A DNA stretch of 64,000 nucleotides. Origin: Coriobacteriaceae bacterium EMTCatB1. GTDB taxonomy: Bacteria; Actinomycetota; Coriobacteriia; Anaerosomatales; Anaerosomataceae. Made by a program: the position numbers and the translations under genes. Shown piece after piece: positions 39,681 through 48,365 of the stretch (the first letter of the stretch is position 1; each line of letters begins with the position of its first letter). The notes beneath the pieces were generated by a model that saw nothing but the letters and a program-made list of their open reading frames with translations, did not search any database and was not told where the DNA came from. Where the stretch lies: NCBI GenBank assembly GCA_001950395.1, contig BDLO01000001.1:1339979-1403978 (forward strand), in the 5' to 3' direction.

Positions 39681-42600
39681 CTACCTCGGCTCGCTCGAGC
39701 GAGCGAGCAGGCTGTCCAGCTCGTAGTTGACGCTTGCGCTCTCGAAGATGATGGTCGGGTCGCCCTGGAACGGGTTCTGCACGTAGCGTACCTGAGCGGT
39801 TCTATCCGCGCATACGATGACGAGCGCGAGCACGTAGTCGTCCCCTTTGTTGAGCGCCGTGATGATCTCGTTCTTGGAGACCGTCACGGTGGACGCCCCC
39901 TCGACGCGGCCTTTGACCTCGATGAAGCGCAGCCGGCCGGTGTCGGGTTCGCGCGACTTCACGTCGAAGCCTGGATTGCCGTGCGGCTGTTCCTCGGGGA
40001 TGCGCCCGAGCTCGCGCTCGGCGGCCAGCACGGCGTCGACCGCGATGCGCTCGACTTCCGCACGCGTCATGCCGAAGACGGCCGGGTCGGGCTCCTCGGC
40101 GCTCGCCTCGCCGCGCAGCGTCGCAAGCAGGCCTCGCGGCACCACCAGCGCCCCGCCGTGCACGACGGGCGGCGCAGAGGCGAGCTCGCGCTCCTGCTCG
40201 AGCTCCTCCATACGCCTCTTCAGGCGCGCCTGGAGCTCTTCGCACCGTGCGCGTGCTTTGCCTGAATTCACGCCGCCGCGGCTCTTCTTGCCTGCAAGCT
40301 CCATCTCCTTCAGCTCGACTGCGCGACTGTCCCAGTACATGATCTCGGCAACGAGCCGTTCTCGAACGGCCTGCATCGTCCGCTCGACACGTTCGACGGT
40401 GCGCTCGCGCACCTCGGCCATGTGCTGCGGCGCTAGGTGTTCGATCGCCCAGTCCATCGCACGCTTCTCGACGCCGCGCGTGAACGGGCTCCGCTCGACG
40501 AGCGGCCGCACGAGCCGGCGCTCCTCGTCGTCCGCCGGCCGGTAGTCGAGGTGCGGCGCGTACCCAGCGTCACGCGCTTCACCGTCGGCGCCGATCTCCA
40601 CGAAGTGGAGCCTCCGAGACACGAGCCTCGGCTCGCCGCTTGGAGTCTGGCGCGCGTCGTGCACGCTGTGCTCGAGGGTCACCAGGAGTCGCAGCTCCTC
40701 GCCCGGGTCGCTCTCGTCGACGAGCACCGCGCCTTGCTTGAGCGCTGAGCGCGTCTGCTGCATGATGAGGTCGCTCACGGCTTCGAGCAGCGGGTGGCCT
40801 GGCGCGATCAACTCAGCCGGCGGTTTGCCAGGCACGGCGACGAGGTCCTTGTCGAACGTGACGCGCTCGTATCGGTCGAGGATCGGCGTGCGCGTGCCGA
40901 TGAGGCGGTCGCGCTCACGCACGGCCTGGGGGACGCGCTTTATCTGGAAGCGGCCCCTCTCGCGGTGCACGATGCGCCCGCCGAGATGCTCGAACGCGGC
41001 CTTGAAGTACGAGGCCACGAAGTGAGGCTGCAGCTTGCGCGCCTCCGCCAGCTCCATCTGCTCGCGCACGCGGTACACGTCCTCCACGGTCATCACGTCC
41101 GATGCGAGGGCGCGCTCGTGCACGATATCCCGCACCTTCTCCGGGAGCTCCTCGTCGATGACCTGTTCGAGCCGGGCGCGCACCTCCGGCTGCTCGCCGT
41201 AGCGGATGGCCTCGACGATGAGTTCGCGCAACGGCTTTTCCACGAACACCTCGCCGAGCACGTCGTACACCTGGCCTTCGAGCTCCGCTCGCATCCGTTC
41301 GAGCTTCTCGAACAAGCGCTGGAACACCAGGCCCTCACGGGTGCCCTTGGCGACGAGGTTCCACATGTGGCAGACCTCGGTCTGGCCGATGCGATGCACG
41401 CGGCCGAAGCGCTGTTCGATGCGGTTGGGATTCCACGGCAGGTCGTAGTTGACGAGCAGGTGCGCTCGCTGCAGGTTGATGCCCTCGCCGGCCGCGTCGG
41501 TGGCGACGAGCACGCACACGTTCTTGTCCTGCGTGAAGCGCTCCTGGACGTGGCGACGCTGCTCGCGCGCGAGCCCGCCGTGGATGGTCACCACCGCTTC
41601 AGGGCGGCCGAGCAGGGTCTGGATGCGGTCCGCAAGGTACTCGAGCGTGTCCTTGTGCTCGGTGAAGACGATGAGCTTGCGGCGGCTGCCGTCCGGCCAG
41701 AACATGGCCTCGTCGGCAGTCAGAAGCTCGGAGAAGCGCTGCCACTTCGTGTCTGTGCCGCTGCGGCGCACATCGCGAGCGAGCGCCTCGAGACGCTTCA
41801 GGCTCTCGATCTCGGCTTTGAGCTCCTCGACCGTCTGCGCCGCGGTGACCTCGTCGACGACGACCTCTTCCAGCCGCTCGAATTCGGCGTCGGTGAGCTC
41901 CTCGTCGATGTCGGCCCAGTCCTCCTCGGAGAGCTCGTAGGCCGTCTTGGTGAGGTCGAATGATTCCAGCGCGATTGCGCGCTTTCTGATCTCGGCTTCT
42001 GCGAGGTGCTCCTCGAGCCGCTTTCGGCGTCGCTCCAACGAGCGGAGGATGGCCTCAGGCGAGGAAGCCAGCCGCCGCTGCAAGGTGGTGAGCGCGAAGC
42101 CGACGACGTTGCCGCGCCTGGAATCTCCACTCTCCTTCAGGCGATCGGCGCGGCTCATCTCCGTGCGCACGTATGTGGTGACCGCCTCGTACAGCCGCGC
42201 TTCGCCATCCGAGAGCTCGTACTGGACGGTGTACGCGCGCCTCTCAGGGAACAGCGGCCGGCCATCGAACGTGAGCAGGTTCTCCTTGAGAAGGCGACGC
42301 ATCATGTCCGAGACGTCGGTCTTCGTGTCGCCGCGGGGCTTGCCGGCGAAGCGATCGCCGTCCAGCAACGCCATGAACAGCTGGAAGTCCGCGTCGGACC
42401 CCGCGTGCGGCGTGGCGGTCATCAGCAGCAGGTGGCGCGTTATCTGCCCGAGCTTCTGCCCGAGCCGGTAGCGCTTGGTGCGCGTGATCTCGTCGCCTCT
42501 GTAGTGCGCGGACATCTTGTGCGCCTCGTCGACCACCACGAGGTCCCACTCGGTGGCTTCGAGCTTGGCTTGCAGGTCCTCGTTGCGAGCAAGGTGGTCG

Positions 42601-43220
42601 AGCCGGGCGATCACGTGGTCCCATTCGGCGAACGGGTTCCCGGTGCGCGAGTTCTCGATCATCTCACGGCCTACGATGTCGAACGCGAGGTCGAACTTGT
42701 CCGAGAGCTCGTCTTGCCACTGCTCGACGAGGCTGCCCGGCGCGACGATCAGACACCGCTTGAGGTCGCCGCGGATGATGAGCTCGCGGATGAGCAGGCC
42801 TGCCATGATGGTCTTGCCAGCGCCCGGGTCATCAGCCAGCAGGAAGCGGAGCGGCTGCCGAGGCAGCATCGTGCCGTAGACCGCCTCGATCTGGTGCGGA
42901 AGCGGCTCGATTCGCGATGCGTGCACGGCGACCATCGGATCGAAGAGGTACGCCAGCCGGATGCGCATCGCCTCAAGCCCGAGGCGGAACAGCCCGCCGT
43001 CGGCATCGAACGAGAACGGCGGGCTCTCGCCGTCCACCGACAGACGCGCTTCGTCGTCGCGGTACAAGACCTGCTGCCTCACCGACCCATCAGGCAGCCG
43101 ATACGTCAGCGTCAGCGCGCTCGTGCCGTGCCAGTCGGCGTGGACGACAGTGACAGCAGACCCCGGCAGCAGGCCGCTCACCAGGGTCCCCGGCGTGAGA
43201 TCTTCCAGACGAGCCCCCAA
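39681..43220 (-). CDS. SNF2-type helicase with C-terminal DUF3883 domain
   Basis: This 1179-residue protein is a superfamily 2 helicase: Walker A LLADDPGAGKTIMAGLL (about residue 133), VVDEAHK (about 233), LLMTATPHAG, and motif VI RIEQRFGRVHRIGQ (about 606). A long helical region follows. The end carries a DUF3883 domain (NPGFDVKSRE, LRFIEVKGR), which resembles restriction-endonuclease folds. This type is found in DISARM- and Hma-like defence systems. I place the start at the TTG at 43220 because GGAGGAGG lies just upstream; the frame stays open far beyond, through the 98-bp repeat and into the desulfhydrase gene, but that part is not helicase-like. It is the first gene of the island operon. 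Confidence 0.87.
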   Translation of the reverse strand: MGARLEDLTPGTLVSGLLPGSAVTVVHADWHGTSALTLTYRLPDGSVRQQVLYRDDEARLSVDGESPPFSFDADGGLFRLGLEAMRIRLAYLFDPMVAVHASRIEPLPHQIEAVYGTMLPRQPLRFLLADDPGAGKTIMAGLLIRELIIRGDLKRCLIVAPGSLVEQWQDELSDKFDLAFDIVGREMIENSRTGNPFAEWDHVIARLDHLARNEDLQAKLEATEWDLVVVDEAHKMSAHYRGDEITRTKRYRLGQKLGQITRHLLLMTATPHAGSDADFQLFMALLDGDRFAGKPRGDTKTDVSDMMRRLLKENLLTFDGRPLFPERRAYTVQYELSDGEARLYEAVTTYVRTEMSRADRLKESGDSRRGNVVGFALTTLQRRLASSPEAILRSLERRRKRLEEHLAEAEIRKRAIALESFDLTKTAYELSEEDWADIDEELTDAEFERLEEVVVDEVTAAQTVEELKAEIESLKRLEALARDVRRSGTDTKWQRFSELLTADEAMFWPDGSRRKLIVFTEHKDTLEYLADRIQTLLGRPEAVVTIHGGLAREQRRHVQERFTQDKNVCVLVATDAAGEGINLQRAHLLVNYDLPWNPNRIEQRFGRVHRIGQTEVCHMWNLVAKGTREGLVFQRLFEKLERMRAELEGQVYDVLGEVFVEKPLRELIVEAIRYGEQPEVRARLEQVIDEELPEKVRDIVHERALASDVMTVEDVYRVREQMELAEARKLQPHFVASYFKAAFEHLGGRIVHRERGRFQIKRVPQAVRERDRLIGTRTPILDRYERVTFDKDLVAVPGKPPAELIAPGHPLLEAVSDLIMQQTRSALKQGAVLVDESDPGEELRLLVTLEHSVHDARQTPSGEPRLVSRRLHFVEIGADGEARDAGYAPHLDYRPADDEERRLVRPLVERSPFTRGVEKRAMDWAIEHLAPQHMAEVRERTVERVERTMQAVRERLVAEIMYWDSRAVELKEMELAGKKSRGGVNSGKARARCEELQARLKRRMEELEQERELASAPPVVHGGALVVPRGLLATLRGEASAEEPDPAVFGMTRAEVERIAVDAVLAAERELGRIPEEQPHGNPGFDVKSREPDTGRLRFIEVKGRVEGASTVTVSKNEIITALNKGDDYVLALVIVCADRTAQVRYVQNPFQGDPTIIFESASVNYELDSLLARSSEPR

Positions 43221-43260
43221 GTGTCCTCCTCCAGAGCGCTCGTTCCGCCGACCCGCACAC

Positions 43261-43266
43261 ATTGTA
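43261..43266 (-). promoter_or_regulatory. Possible -10 element of the defence operon
   Basis: TACAAT on the minus strand lies 41 bases before the TTG start of the helicase gene and 45 bases inside the right repeat border. No convincing -35 is visible. If used, this promoter belongs to the island itself rather than to flanking DNA. Confidence 0.4.
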
Positions 43267-43310
43267 TGCGACGGGTGCGACACGAATCGGGACCGCTCCG
43301 CGCAACCTGC

Positions 43311-43408
43311 GAGCCCGGCTCCGGCGGGTTCCAGTACCCGTAGCCAGCGGCGGGAGCCGCGCTCGCGCTGCACCGCGGCGTGCGGCGCCCTACTCCGTCT
43401 CGAAGCCG
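43311..43408. repeat. Right copy of 98-bp direct repeat flanking the defence island
   Basis: This copy repeats the last 11 codons of the lipoprotein gene (coding EPGSGGFQYP and stop, but with no gene in front) and the short stretch that, at the left border, ends the DUF499 gene. It stops 27 bases short of the desulfhydrase stop codon. Removing one copy plus the island would leave the lipoprotein and desulfhydrase genes as convergent neighbours about 90 bases apart. Confidence 0.92.
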
Positions 43409-43434
43409 CTCGCGGCCGCGCCCCGCCGGTCGTC

Positions 43435-44502
43435 CTAAGCGCCGAACTGCCGCTCGCACTCGTCGACGTAGGCGCGCAGCACCGGCGGCAGCGCGTCTTT
43501 CGGGCCCGGGTCGGGCGGCGGCGCGAGGCTGTAGGTGTCGACGAACAGCACGCTCTCGTCGCGCAGCGCTCCTTGGGCCGCATCCGCCGCCATCGCCGCG
43601 AACGCCTTGCCGGTGTAGGTCGTCTCGAGCTTGAGGCCGTGGCGGCCGCCCACGCGCACCGCCTCCAGCGTCTCGGGCGTGACGACGCCGTAGCCCGGCT
43701 CGAACCACTCCTCGCGCAGCACGAGCGCGAGGTCCTCGAACCGCAGCCCCGAGAAGCTCGCATTGAAGCGGGCGAAAAGCTCGATGGCCTCGCCGGCGAG
43801 CCGGCGGGCCGCCTGCAGGTTCGCGATCTCAGCGGGGGTGACGCGCACCGCCGTGACGCGCGTCGGCCAGCCGAGCGCCGCGAAGCCGATGGCAAGCCCG
43901 AGCGCGGTGCCAAGCGTCCCGCCCGCGACGTAGACGACGGTCGGCTTCGGCGCGAGGCCCGCTTCTACCTGCTCGGCCACCTCGAACGCCGCCTCCACGT
44001 AGCCGGCGATGCCGCGCGCGTTGGTGCCGCCCATCGGGACGACGAGCGGCTCGACGCCGTCGCGCTCCGCCAGCATCGCGGCCACCCGCGCGCCTTCCGT
44101 CTCGCCCTCCCAGCTCTCCACCGGGTGCAGCTGCGTCCCGAGGCCGGCGTGCGCCAAGAGCGTCGCGCGCGCGAACGGGCCCGGCGCCTGCGGCGAGAGC
44201 ACCGCGTGCGGCTCCAGGCCGAGCGCTCGCGCGTGGACGGCCGTGGCGAGCGCGTGGTTCGAGCCGTACGCCCCGAAGGTCACCACGGCCGTGCGCCCCT
44301 CGGCGATCGCCTGCCCGAGCAGGAACTCCAGCTTGCGGACCTTGTTGCCGCCGTACACCGCGCTCGTGAGGTCGTCCCGCTTCACCGCCAGGCTGCCGAT
44401 GCCGAGCTCGCGCGCGAGGTCCGGCCGCATCTCGAGCGGCGTCGGAAGCGACGCGAGCGAGACCCTCGCAAGCCCTGTCCTACCTACGCCTGCCTGCTCC
44501 AT
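43435..44502 (-). CDS. PLP-dependent D-cysteine desulfhydrase/ACC deaminase family enzyme
   Basis: The 355-residue protein is a fold-type II PLP enzyme. The lysine that binds the cofactor is in AVYGGNKVRKLEFL (Lys 54), and a GAYGSNHALATAVHARALGL loop and a glycine-rich phosphate loop VAGGTLGTALGLA follow. D-cysteine desulfhydrase makes pyruvate, sulfide and ammonia; ACC deaminase and other related amino-acid lyases look alike, so the substrate is uncertain. It overlaps the preceding membrane gene by 23 bases and lacks a clear ribosome site, so it is probably translated by coupling. It borders the defence island. Confidence 0.85.
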   Translation of the reverse strand: MEQAGVGRTGLARVSLASLPTPLEMRPDLARELGIGSLAVKRDDLTSAVYGGNKVRKLEFLLGQAIAEGRTAVVTFGAYGSNHALATAVHARALGLEPHAVLSPQAPGPFARATLLAHAGLGTQLHPVESWEGETEGARVAAMLAERDGVEPLVVPMGGTNARGIAGYVEAAFEVAEQVEAGLAPKPTVVYVAGGTLGTALGLAIGFAALGWPTRVTAVRVTPAEIANLQAARRLAGEAIELFARFNASFSGLRFEDLALVLREEWFEPGYGVVTPETLEAVRVGGRHGLKLETTYTGKAFAAMAADAAQGALRDESVLFVDTYSLAPPPDPGPKDALPPVLRAYVDECERQFGA

Positions 44503-45040
44503 CCAACAGCACCCCTGTCACGATTGCCGCCACCTTCGGTTCCACGTGCGATGCGACCAGCGCGTACAGGTCGCCGTGACGCTCCGGCATCTGGTGCCAG
44601 AACCGCGCTGCCACGTGCTTGAGCGCGGGCGTGAGCCGCTCGAGGTCGCGCACGCCCACGCGCTCGCGCGCGAGCACGTCGAGTGCGGCGTCGAGCGAGT
44701 CCGCGAGCTGCATCCCCACCGCGGCGCGGCTCGCCGGCGACTCGTCGAACGCGAGCCCTCGACGCCCGAGAAGCCCCGGCCGCATCCGCCACACCCGCAT
44801 CCCGGCGAGCAGGCCGACGGCCTCAGCGCCGATCCACGTCGGGCGGAACCACCACGGCCCGCCGCCTGCAAGTGCCGCGGCCGACGGCGGCCCGAGGAGC
44901 GCAACGAGCACGCACGCGCCTGCGACCGCTCCGCCGCCGGGCGTCCGCGCGAAGGACTCACGCGGCGCGATGAACGCGTAGCCGACGAGGTACGCGCACG
45001 CGCCGGCGATCGCGGCGATGCCGATGAAAAGGCCGTCCAT
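44480..45040 (-). CDS. Membrane protein with helical cytoplasmic domain
   Basis: The 186-residue protein has an N-terminal hydrophobic region of two to three helices (residues 1-60 and a shorter one near 80) followed by a soluble helical part (AVGMQLADSLDAALDVLARE, LTPALKHVAARFWHQMPERH). GGAAGGA precedes the ATG at 45040. It overlaps the desulfhydrase gene and likely forms a two-gene operon with it. No family recognised; any link with the enzyme is only positional. Confidence 0.62.
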   Translation of the reverse strand: MDGLFIGIAAIAGACAYLVGYAFIAPRESFARTPGGGAVAGACVLVALLGPPSAAALAGGGPWWFRPTWIGAEAVGLLAGMRVWRMRPGLLGRRGLAFDESPASRAAVGMQLADSLDAALDVLARERVGVRDLERLTPALKHVAARFWHQMPERHGDLYALVASHVEPKVAAIVTGVLLDGAGRRR

Positions 45041-45199
45041 CGCGTCCTTCCCTGCGGGCCCGGCGGCTGCTCGGATTCCTTTGCAGAGGGTATCACGCGG
45101 GTGTAGAGACGGAGACCGCCGCGCTCCCCACAATCATCAGGACGACCGTGAAGCAGCGCCGCGCAGACGCGCCCTCGCTTCGCGCTCGGTTCGCCTTCG

Positions 45200-45502
45200 T
45201 CAGCCTCTCTGGTTCGAGAGCCGGAATGCGAGCACCGCGTCGAGGATCAGCGCGACGAGCAGGACCGGTACGGACAGCACGAGAATCCCCGCGAACGTCG
45301 CCAGGTCCTCCCACCCGGAGGCGCGCCTGATGAACCCGAAGAAGACCGCCCACCCCACGTACGCAAGCACCACGGCGCCTTTCATGACGAGCGACGCGAT
45401 GGCTGCGCCTTTCCGCTCTTTGCGCCGTATGGCGACGACGTCCGCGATGATGCCGACGAGCGCCAGGAGCGCGAGCGCCCAGAAGAGGTACACCCAGTTC
45501 AT
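45200..45502 (-). CDS. Small three-helix membrane protein
   Basis: This is a 100-residue hydrophobic protein with an N-terminal helix, a basic RRKERKG loop and two further helices. AAAGGA precedes the ATG. It starts six bases after the stop of the next membrane gene, so the two form a pair. The 159-base gap behind it holds nothing I recognise. Function unknown. Confidence 0.62.
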   Translation of the reverse strand: MNWVYLFWALALLALVGIIADVVAIRRKERKGAAIASLVMKGAVVLAYVGWAVFFGFIRRASGWEDLATFAGILVLSVPVLLVALILDAVLAFRLSNQRG

Positions 45503-45508
45503 GGCCGC

Positions 45509-45907
45509 TTATCCTTTCAGCTCGCAGATCTTCTGCATACGGGCAGCGAGCAGGAACAGCACGCCGGCGATTGCCATGGGCGCTGCAAGGACGGCCATCA
45601 TGATGAACCAAACGCCGGACTCCCAGCCTGCGACGATGCCCCACACCACAGTGGCGATAGAACCGGCCAGCAGCAGCACGCCAGCGAGGTTCTCGTAGAA
45701 CCAGCCGATGGCAAGAGCGGCGATGGTGATCGCGAGCGGGATGGCAGCGCTGCCCGCCGCCTCGAAGACGCTCTTGTCTCGATAGCCGAGGTCCATCCCG
45801 AGCACTCCTGCCACCCAGAAAAGGCCGCCACCCGCGACGAAGATCCTCGCGAACAGCCGCTCGAAGTTCATCTCCTCGGTCTTGCAGACTTTCGCCAGCA
45901 GCTCCAT
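45509..45907 (-). CDS. Four-helix membrane protein
   Basis: The 132-residue protein has a short soluble N-terminus (MELLAKVCKTEEMNFERLFA) and four hydrophobic helices. AAGGAG lies seven bases before the ATG at 45907; longer in-frame starts are less likely. It is paired with the 100-residue membrane protein just downstream. Function unknown. Confidence 0.65.
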   Translation of the reverse strand: MELLAKVCKTEEMNFERLFARIFVAGGGLFWVAGVLGMDLGYRDKSVFEAAGSAAIPLAITIAALAIGWFYENLAGVLLLAGSIATVVWGIVAGWESGVWFIMMAVLAAPMAIAGVLFLLAARMQKICELKG

Positions 45908-46029
45908 GGGAAGCTCCTTCCGTCGTCCTCGGACACGTTGTTCTATTACGTACCCCTGCGACCGGCCTGCGCGACGCATCCTGTCAGACCCGGCCTGTAC
46001 ACTTGGAGCGACCGATGCGAGGAGATCCG

Positions 46030-47475
46030 ATGCTGAGCGAAGCGCCGCTTTCCAAGAGCCGATACCTGCGATGGCTCCAGTGTCCGCTCAGGCTCTACCT
46101 GGACGTGCACCACCGCGAGCTTGCCACGCCGCCCGCCGCATCCGTCCAGGCACGCTTCGACGTCGGCCACCGCGTCGGGGCGCTCGCGCGCACCCGGTAC
46201 CCGGGCGGCGTGCTCGTCGAGCAGGGGCCCCACCAGCACGCTGAGGCCGTGGCACGGACGGCGGATCTCATCCGCTCGGGCACGCGCGACATCTTCGAAG
46301 CGGCGTTCACCTACGACCACGTGAAGATCAGGGCGGACGTGCTGCACGCGCTTGACGGCGGCGGCTTCGAGCTCGTCGAGGTGAAGTCGACGAGCCGCTA
46401 CGACCCGGCGAAGCACCTTCCGGACGTCGGCATCCAGGCCTACGTCACACTGGGCGCCGGGCTCGATGTCCGCCGGGTGACGCTCATGCACCTCGACACC
46501 ACCTACGTGTGGCCCGGAGGGCCGTACGACCCCGAGCGGATCCTCGCCGCCACGGACGTCACGGCCGAGGCGTTCGATTACGCGCGGAACATGGCGCCGC
46601 ACGTGGCTGAGATGATCGCGATTCTCGAGGCGGCCGAACCGCCCTCGGTGCAGCCGTCGGACGCGATCTGCCGCAGGCCGTACGAGTGCGAGTTCTACGC
46701 CTACTGCACGCGCGGCATCGAGCCGCCCGACGGCCTGGACGTGGAGCCGACCGTGGACGCCACCACCGCACAGCGGCTCGAGGAGCTGCGCTTCCCGCTC
46801 CTGTTCGTCGACTTCGAGACGGTGAACCCGGCGCTGCCGCTGTTCCCGGGCACCAGCCCGTTCCAGGTGGTCAAGGTCCAGTGGTCGGTCCACCGTCTCG
46901 AAGCGGACGGCGCGCTCACCCACGACGAGTGGCTGGTTGCGAGCGCCGATACCGACCCCCAGCCCGAGTTCCTGTCGACGCTTCTCGATGCGCTCGGGAG
47001 AAGCGGCACCTTCGTGCACTATTCGCCCTACGAGCTCACGCAGCTCGTCGACCTGGCGGCGCGGCTCCCCGACATGCGAGACCAGCTCCTCGCGACCCTA
47101 CCCGGACTGTACGACAAAGTCGCGCAGCGGCTTGCCGACCGCGGGGAGGAGCTCCCACCGCGTCCCGACACCGGCGGCGGGCTTGCCAGCTTCGACCTCG
47201 GCCGCGAGGCGGTCGCCCGCGGCGTGTCGCACCCGGCGCTCGCGGGCACCTGGAGCATCAAGGCCGCGTTGCCGATACTCGCGCCCTCGCTGCCGCCCTA
47301 CTCGTCGCTCGCCGTCACCGATGGTGACGCGGCGATGCTCGCGACTGCGGAGATGCTCGACCCCGAAACGCCGCCCGAGCGCCGAGCCGAGCTCCGCAAG
47401 GCGCTGCTCCGCTACTGCGAGCAGGACACGCTGGCCATGGTGGAGATCTACCGGAGGATGGTCTCCCGCGCGTGA
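46030..47475 (+). CDS. Cas4-like nuclease plus DUF2779 protein
   Basis: The 481-residue protein starts LSKSRYLRWLQCPLRLYLD, the Cys-containing N-terminus typical of Cas4/AddB-like PD-(D/E)XK proteins. It continues with a nuclease-like core (IRADVLHALDGGGFELVEVK, then ST) and a Cys cluster (CRRPYECEFYAYC) that could bind an iron-sulfur cluster. The C-terminal DUF2779 part begins LLFVDFETVNPALPLFPGT, an RNase-H/DEDD-like Asp-x-Glu motif. Proteins of this type are widespread and poorly studied; a role in DNA repair or defence is plausible. GAGGAG precedes the ATG at 46030. It lies 2.6 kb from the defence island border, outside the repeats. No CRISPR array is present. Confidence 0.82.
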   Translation: MLSEAPLSKSRYLRWLQCPLRLYLDVHHRELATPPAASVQARFDVGHRVGALARTRYPGGVLVEQGPHQHAEAVARTADLIRSGTRDIFEAAFTYDHVKIRADVLHALDGGGFELVEVKSTSRYDPAKHLPDVGIQAYVTLGAGLDVRRVTLMHLDTTYVWPGGPYDPERILAATDVTAEAFDYARNMAPHVAEMIAILEAAEPPSVQPSDAICRRPYECEFYAYCTRGIEPPDGLDVEPTVDATTAQRLEELRFPLLFVDFETVNPALPLFPGTSPFQVVKVQWSVHRLEADGALTHDEWLVASADTDPQPEFLSTLLDALGRSGTFVHYSPYELTQLVDLAARLPDMRDQLLATLPGLYDKVAQRLADRGEELPPRPDTGGGLASFDLGREAVARGVSHPALAGTWSIKAALPILAPSLPPYSSLAVTDGDAAMLATAEMLDPETPPERRAELRKALLRYCEQDTLAMVEIYRRMVSRA

Positions 47476-47516
47476 TGGTAAAGTCGCTGGAAAGCCACGA
47501 CGGGAAGGAGAGACCG

Positions 47517-48200
47517 ATGCAGCAGGTGGCGTCCTATACGACGGCCGACGGGCATACGAAGCACGTGATGTGGGACGAGGGCCGCTTCTCCGTCAACGGC
47601 TACGAAATCGCGCTTGGCGATGTCCTTTCGTGGGACGAGAACGGGCTGCTCACGTGGGCGTCACCTGAGACGCGGGAGTGGGCGCGCTCGCTCGCGCACC
47701 TCGTCGCGCCCGCCCCTGCTCTTGCCCGAGACGAGCCTTCAGCCACCGAAGGTGCCACGCACGCGAGCGGCCGTGATGCGCTCATCGCAGACGTCCGGGC
47801 CGCCCTCTTTGAGCGGACGGGGCACTCCGTCGCGACCGGCACGCGCGCAGATCTCGAGATCGGAAGCGAGGTGGCCAGTGCGAACTGGGGCACCGGCGCG
47901 AAGAAGGTCTCCTTCGAGGCGGTCTTGACCGTGCAGGAGGCCGACAAGACCGTGCGGTACCGGGAGGCGCTGAAGGATTCGAGCAGCGGGCTCGCGTTCG
48001 GAAGCTCGTCAGTGGAGGCGTACTCCACTGTCGGCTGGAAGCGCTCGGAAGCGAAGAAGGAGACCGTGCTCGGACCCGAGGGCGTGGCCGTGGACTACGC
48101 GTGGGACTACGCGAAGACCCGCGAGCTCGTGGAGCAGGTCTGCGCTCGCCACGGCTACAAGCTCAAGGTGGTCCTGCTCAAGTCCAAGGCGCTCCGATGA
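47517..48200 (+). CDS. Hypothetical cytoplasmic protein
   Basis: The 227-residue soluble protein has a short N-terminal beta domain (HVMWDEGRFSVNGYEIALGD), a proline/alanine linker, a helix (ALIADVRAALFERTGHSVAT) and a C-terminal alpha/beta part rich in charged residues (KTVRYREALKDSSSG). No signal peptide, membrane helix or enzyme motif is visible, and I recognise no family. GAAGGAG precedes the ATG at 47517, and the gene follows the DUF2779 gene by 41 bases on the same strand, so co-transcription is likely. Confidence 0.7.
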   Translation: MQQVASYTTADGHTKHVMWDEGRFSVNGYEIALGDVLSWDENGLLTWASPETREWARSLAHLVAPAPALARDEPSATEGATHASGRDALIADVRAALFERTGHSVATGTRADLEIGSEVASANWGTGAKKVSFEAVLTVQEADKTVRYREALKDSSSGLAFGSSSVEAYSTVGWKRSEAKKETVLGPEGVAVDYAWDYAKTRELVEQVCARHGYKLKVVLLKSKALR

Positions 48201-48307
48201 GCGCACTGTGCACGCCTGAATGATGCCGGAGCCGCACGTCCGCTGACACGCCAGCCAGAGGCGGGTACGAGCGCAGCGTAGCGAACCTCCGCGCTGCATC
48301 AGTAGAA

Positions 48308-48335
48308 GAGAGGGCCGGGAAGACCCGGCCCTCTC
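48308..48335. terminator. Bidirectional hairpin terminator
   Basis: A perfect 12-bp stem (GAGAGGGCCGGG with CCCGGCCCTCTC) and a four-base loop lie between the convergent hypothetical gene (stop 48200) and the CWB2 gene (stop 48366). Confidence 0.75.
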
Positions 48336-48365
48336 TCGTTGCGCTGAGCGCAGCCCGGATGGCCG

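Noticed and set aside
43221-43913. Upstream extension of the helicase frame by about 230 residues
   Set aside because: The frame is open by GC bias only. The extension crosses the right border repeat and runs antisense-like through the desulfhydrase gene in another frame, and a strong ribosome site sits at the TTG at 43220.
46030-47475. CRISPR-Cas locus suggested by a Cas4-like protein
   Set aside because: No repeat-spacer array and no other cas gene are present in the window. Cas4-like domains also occur alone.
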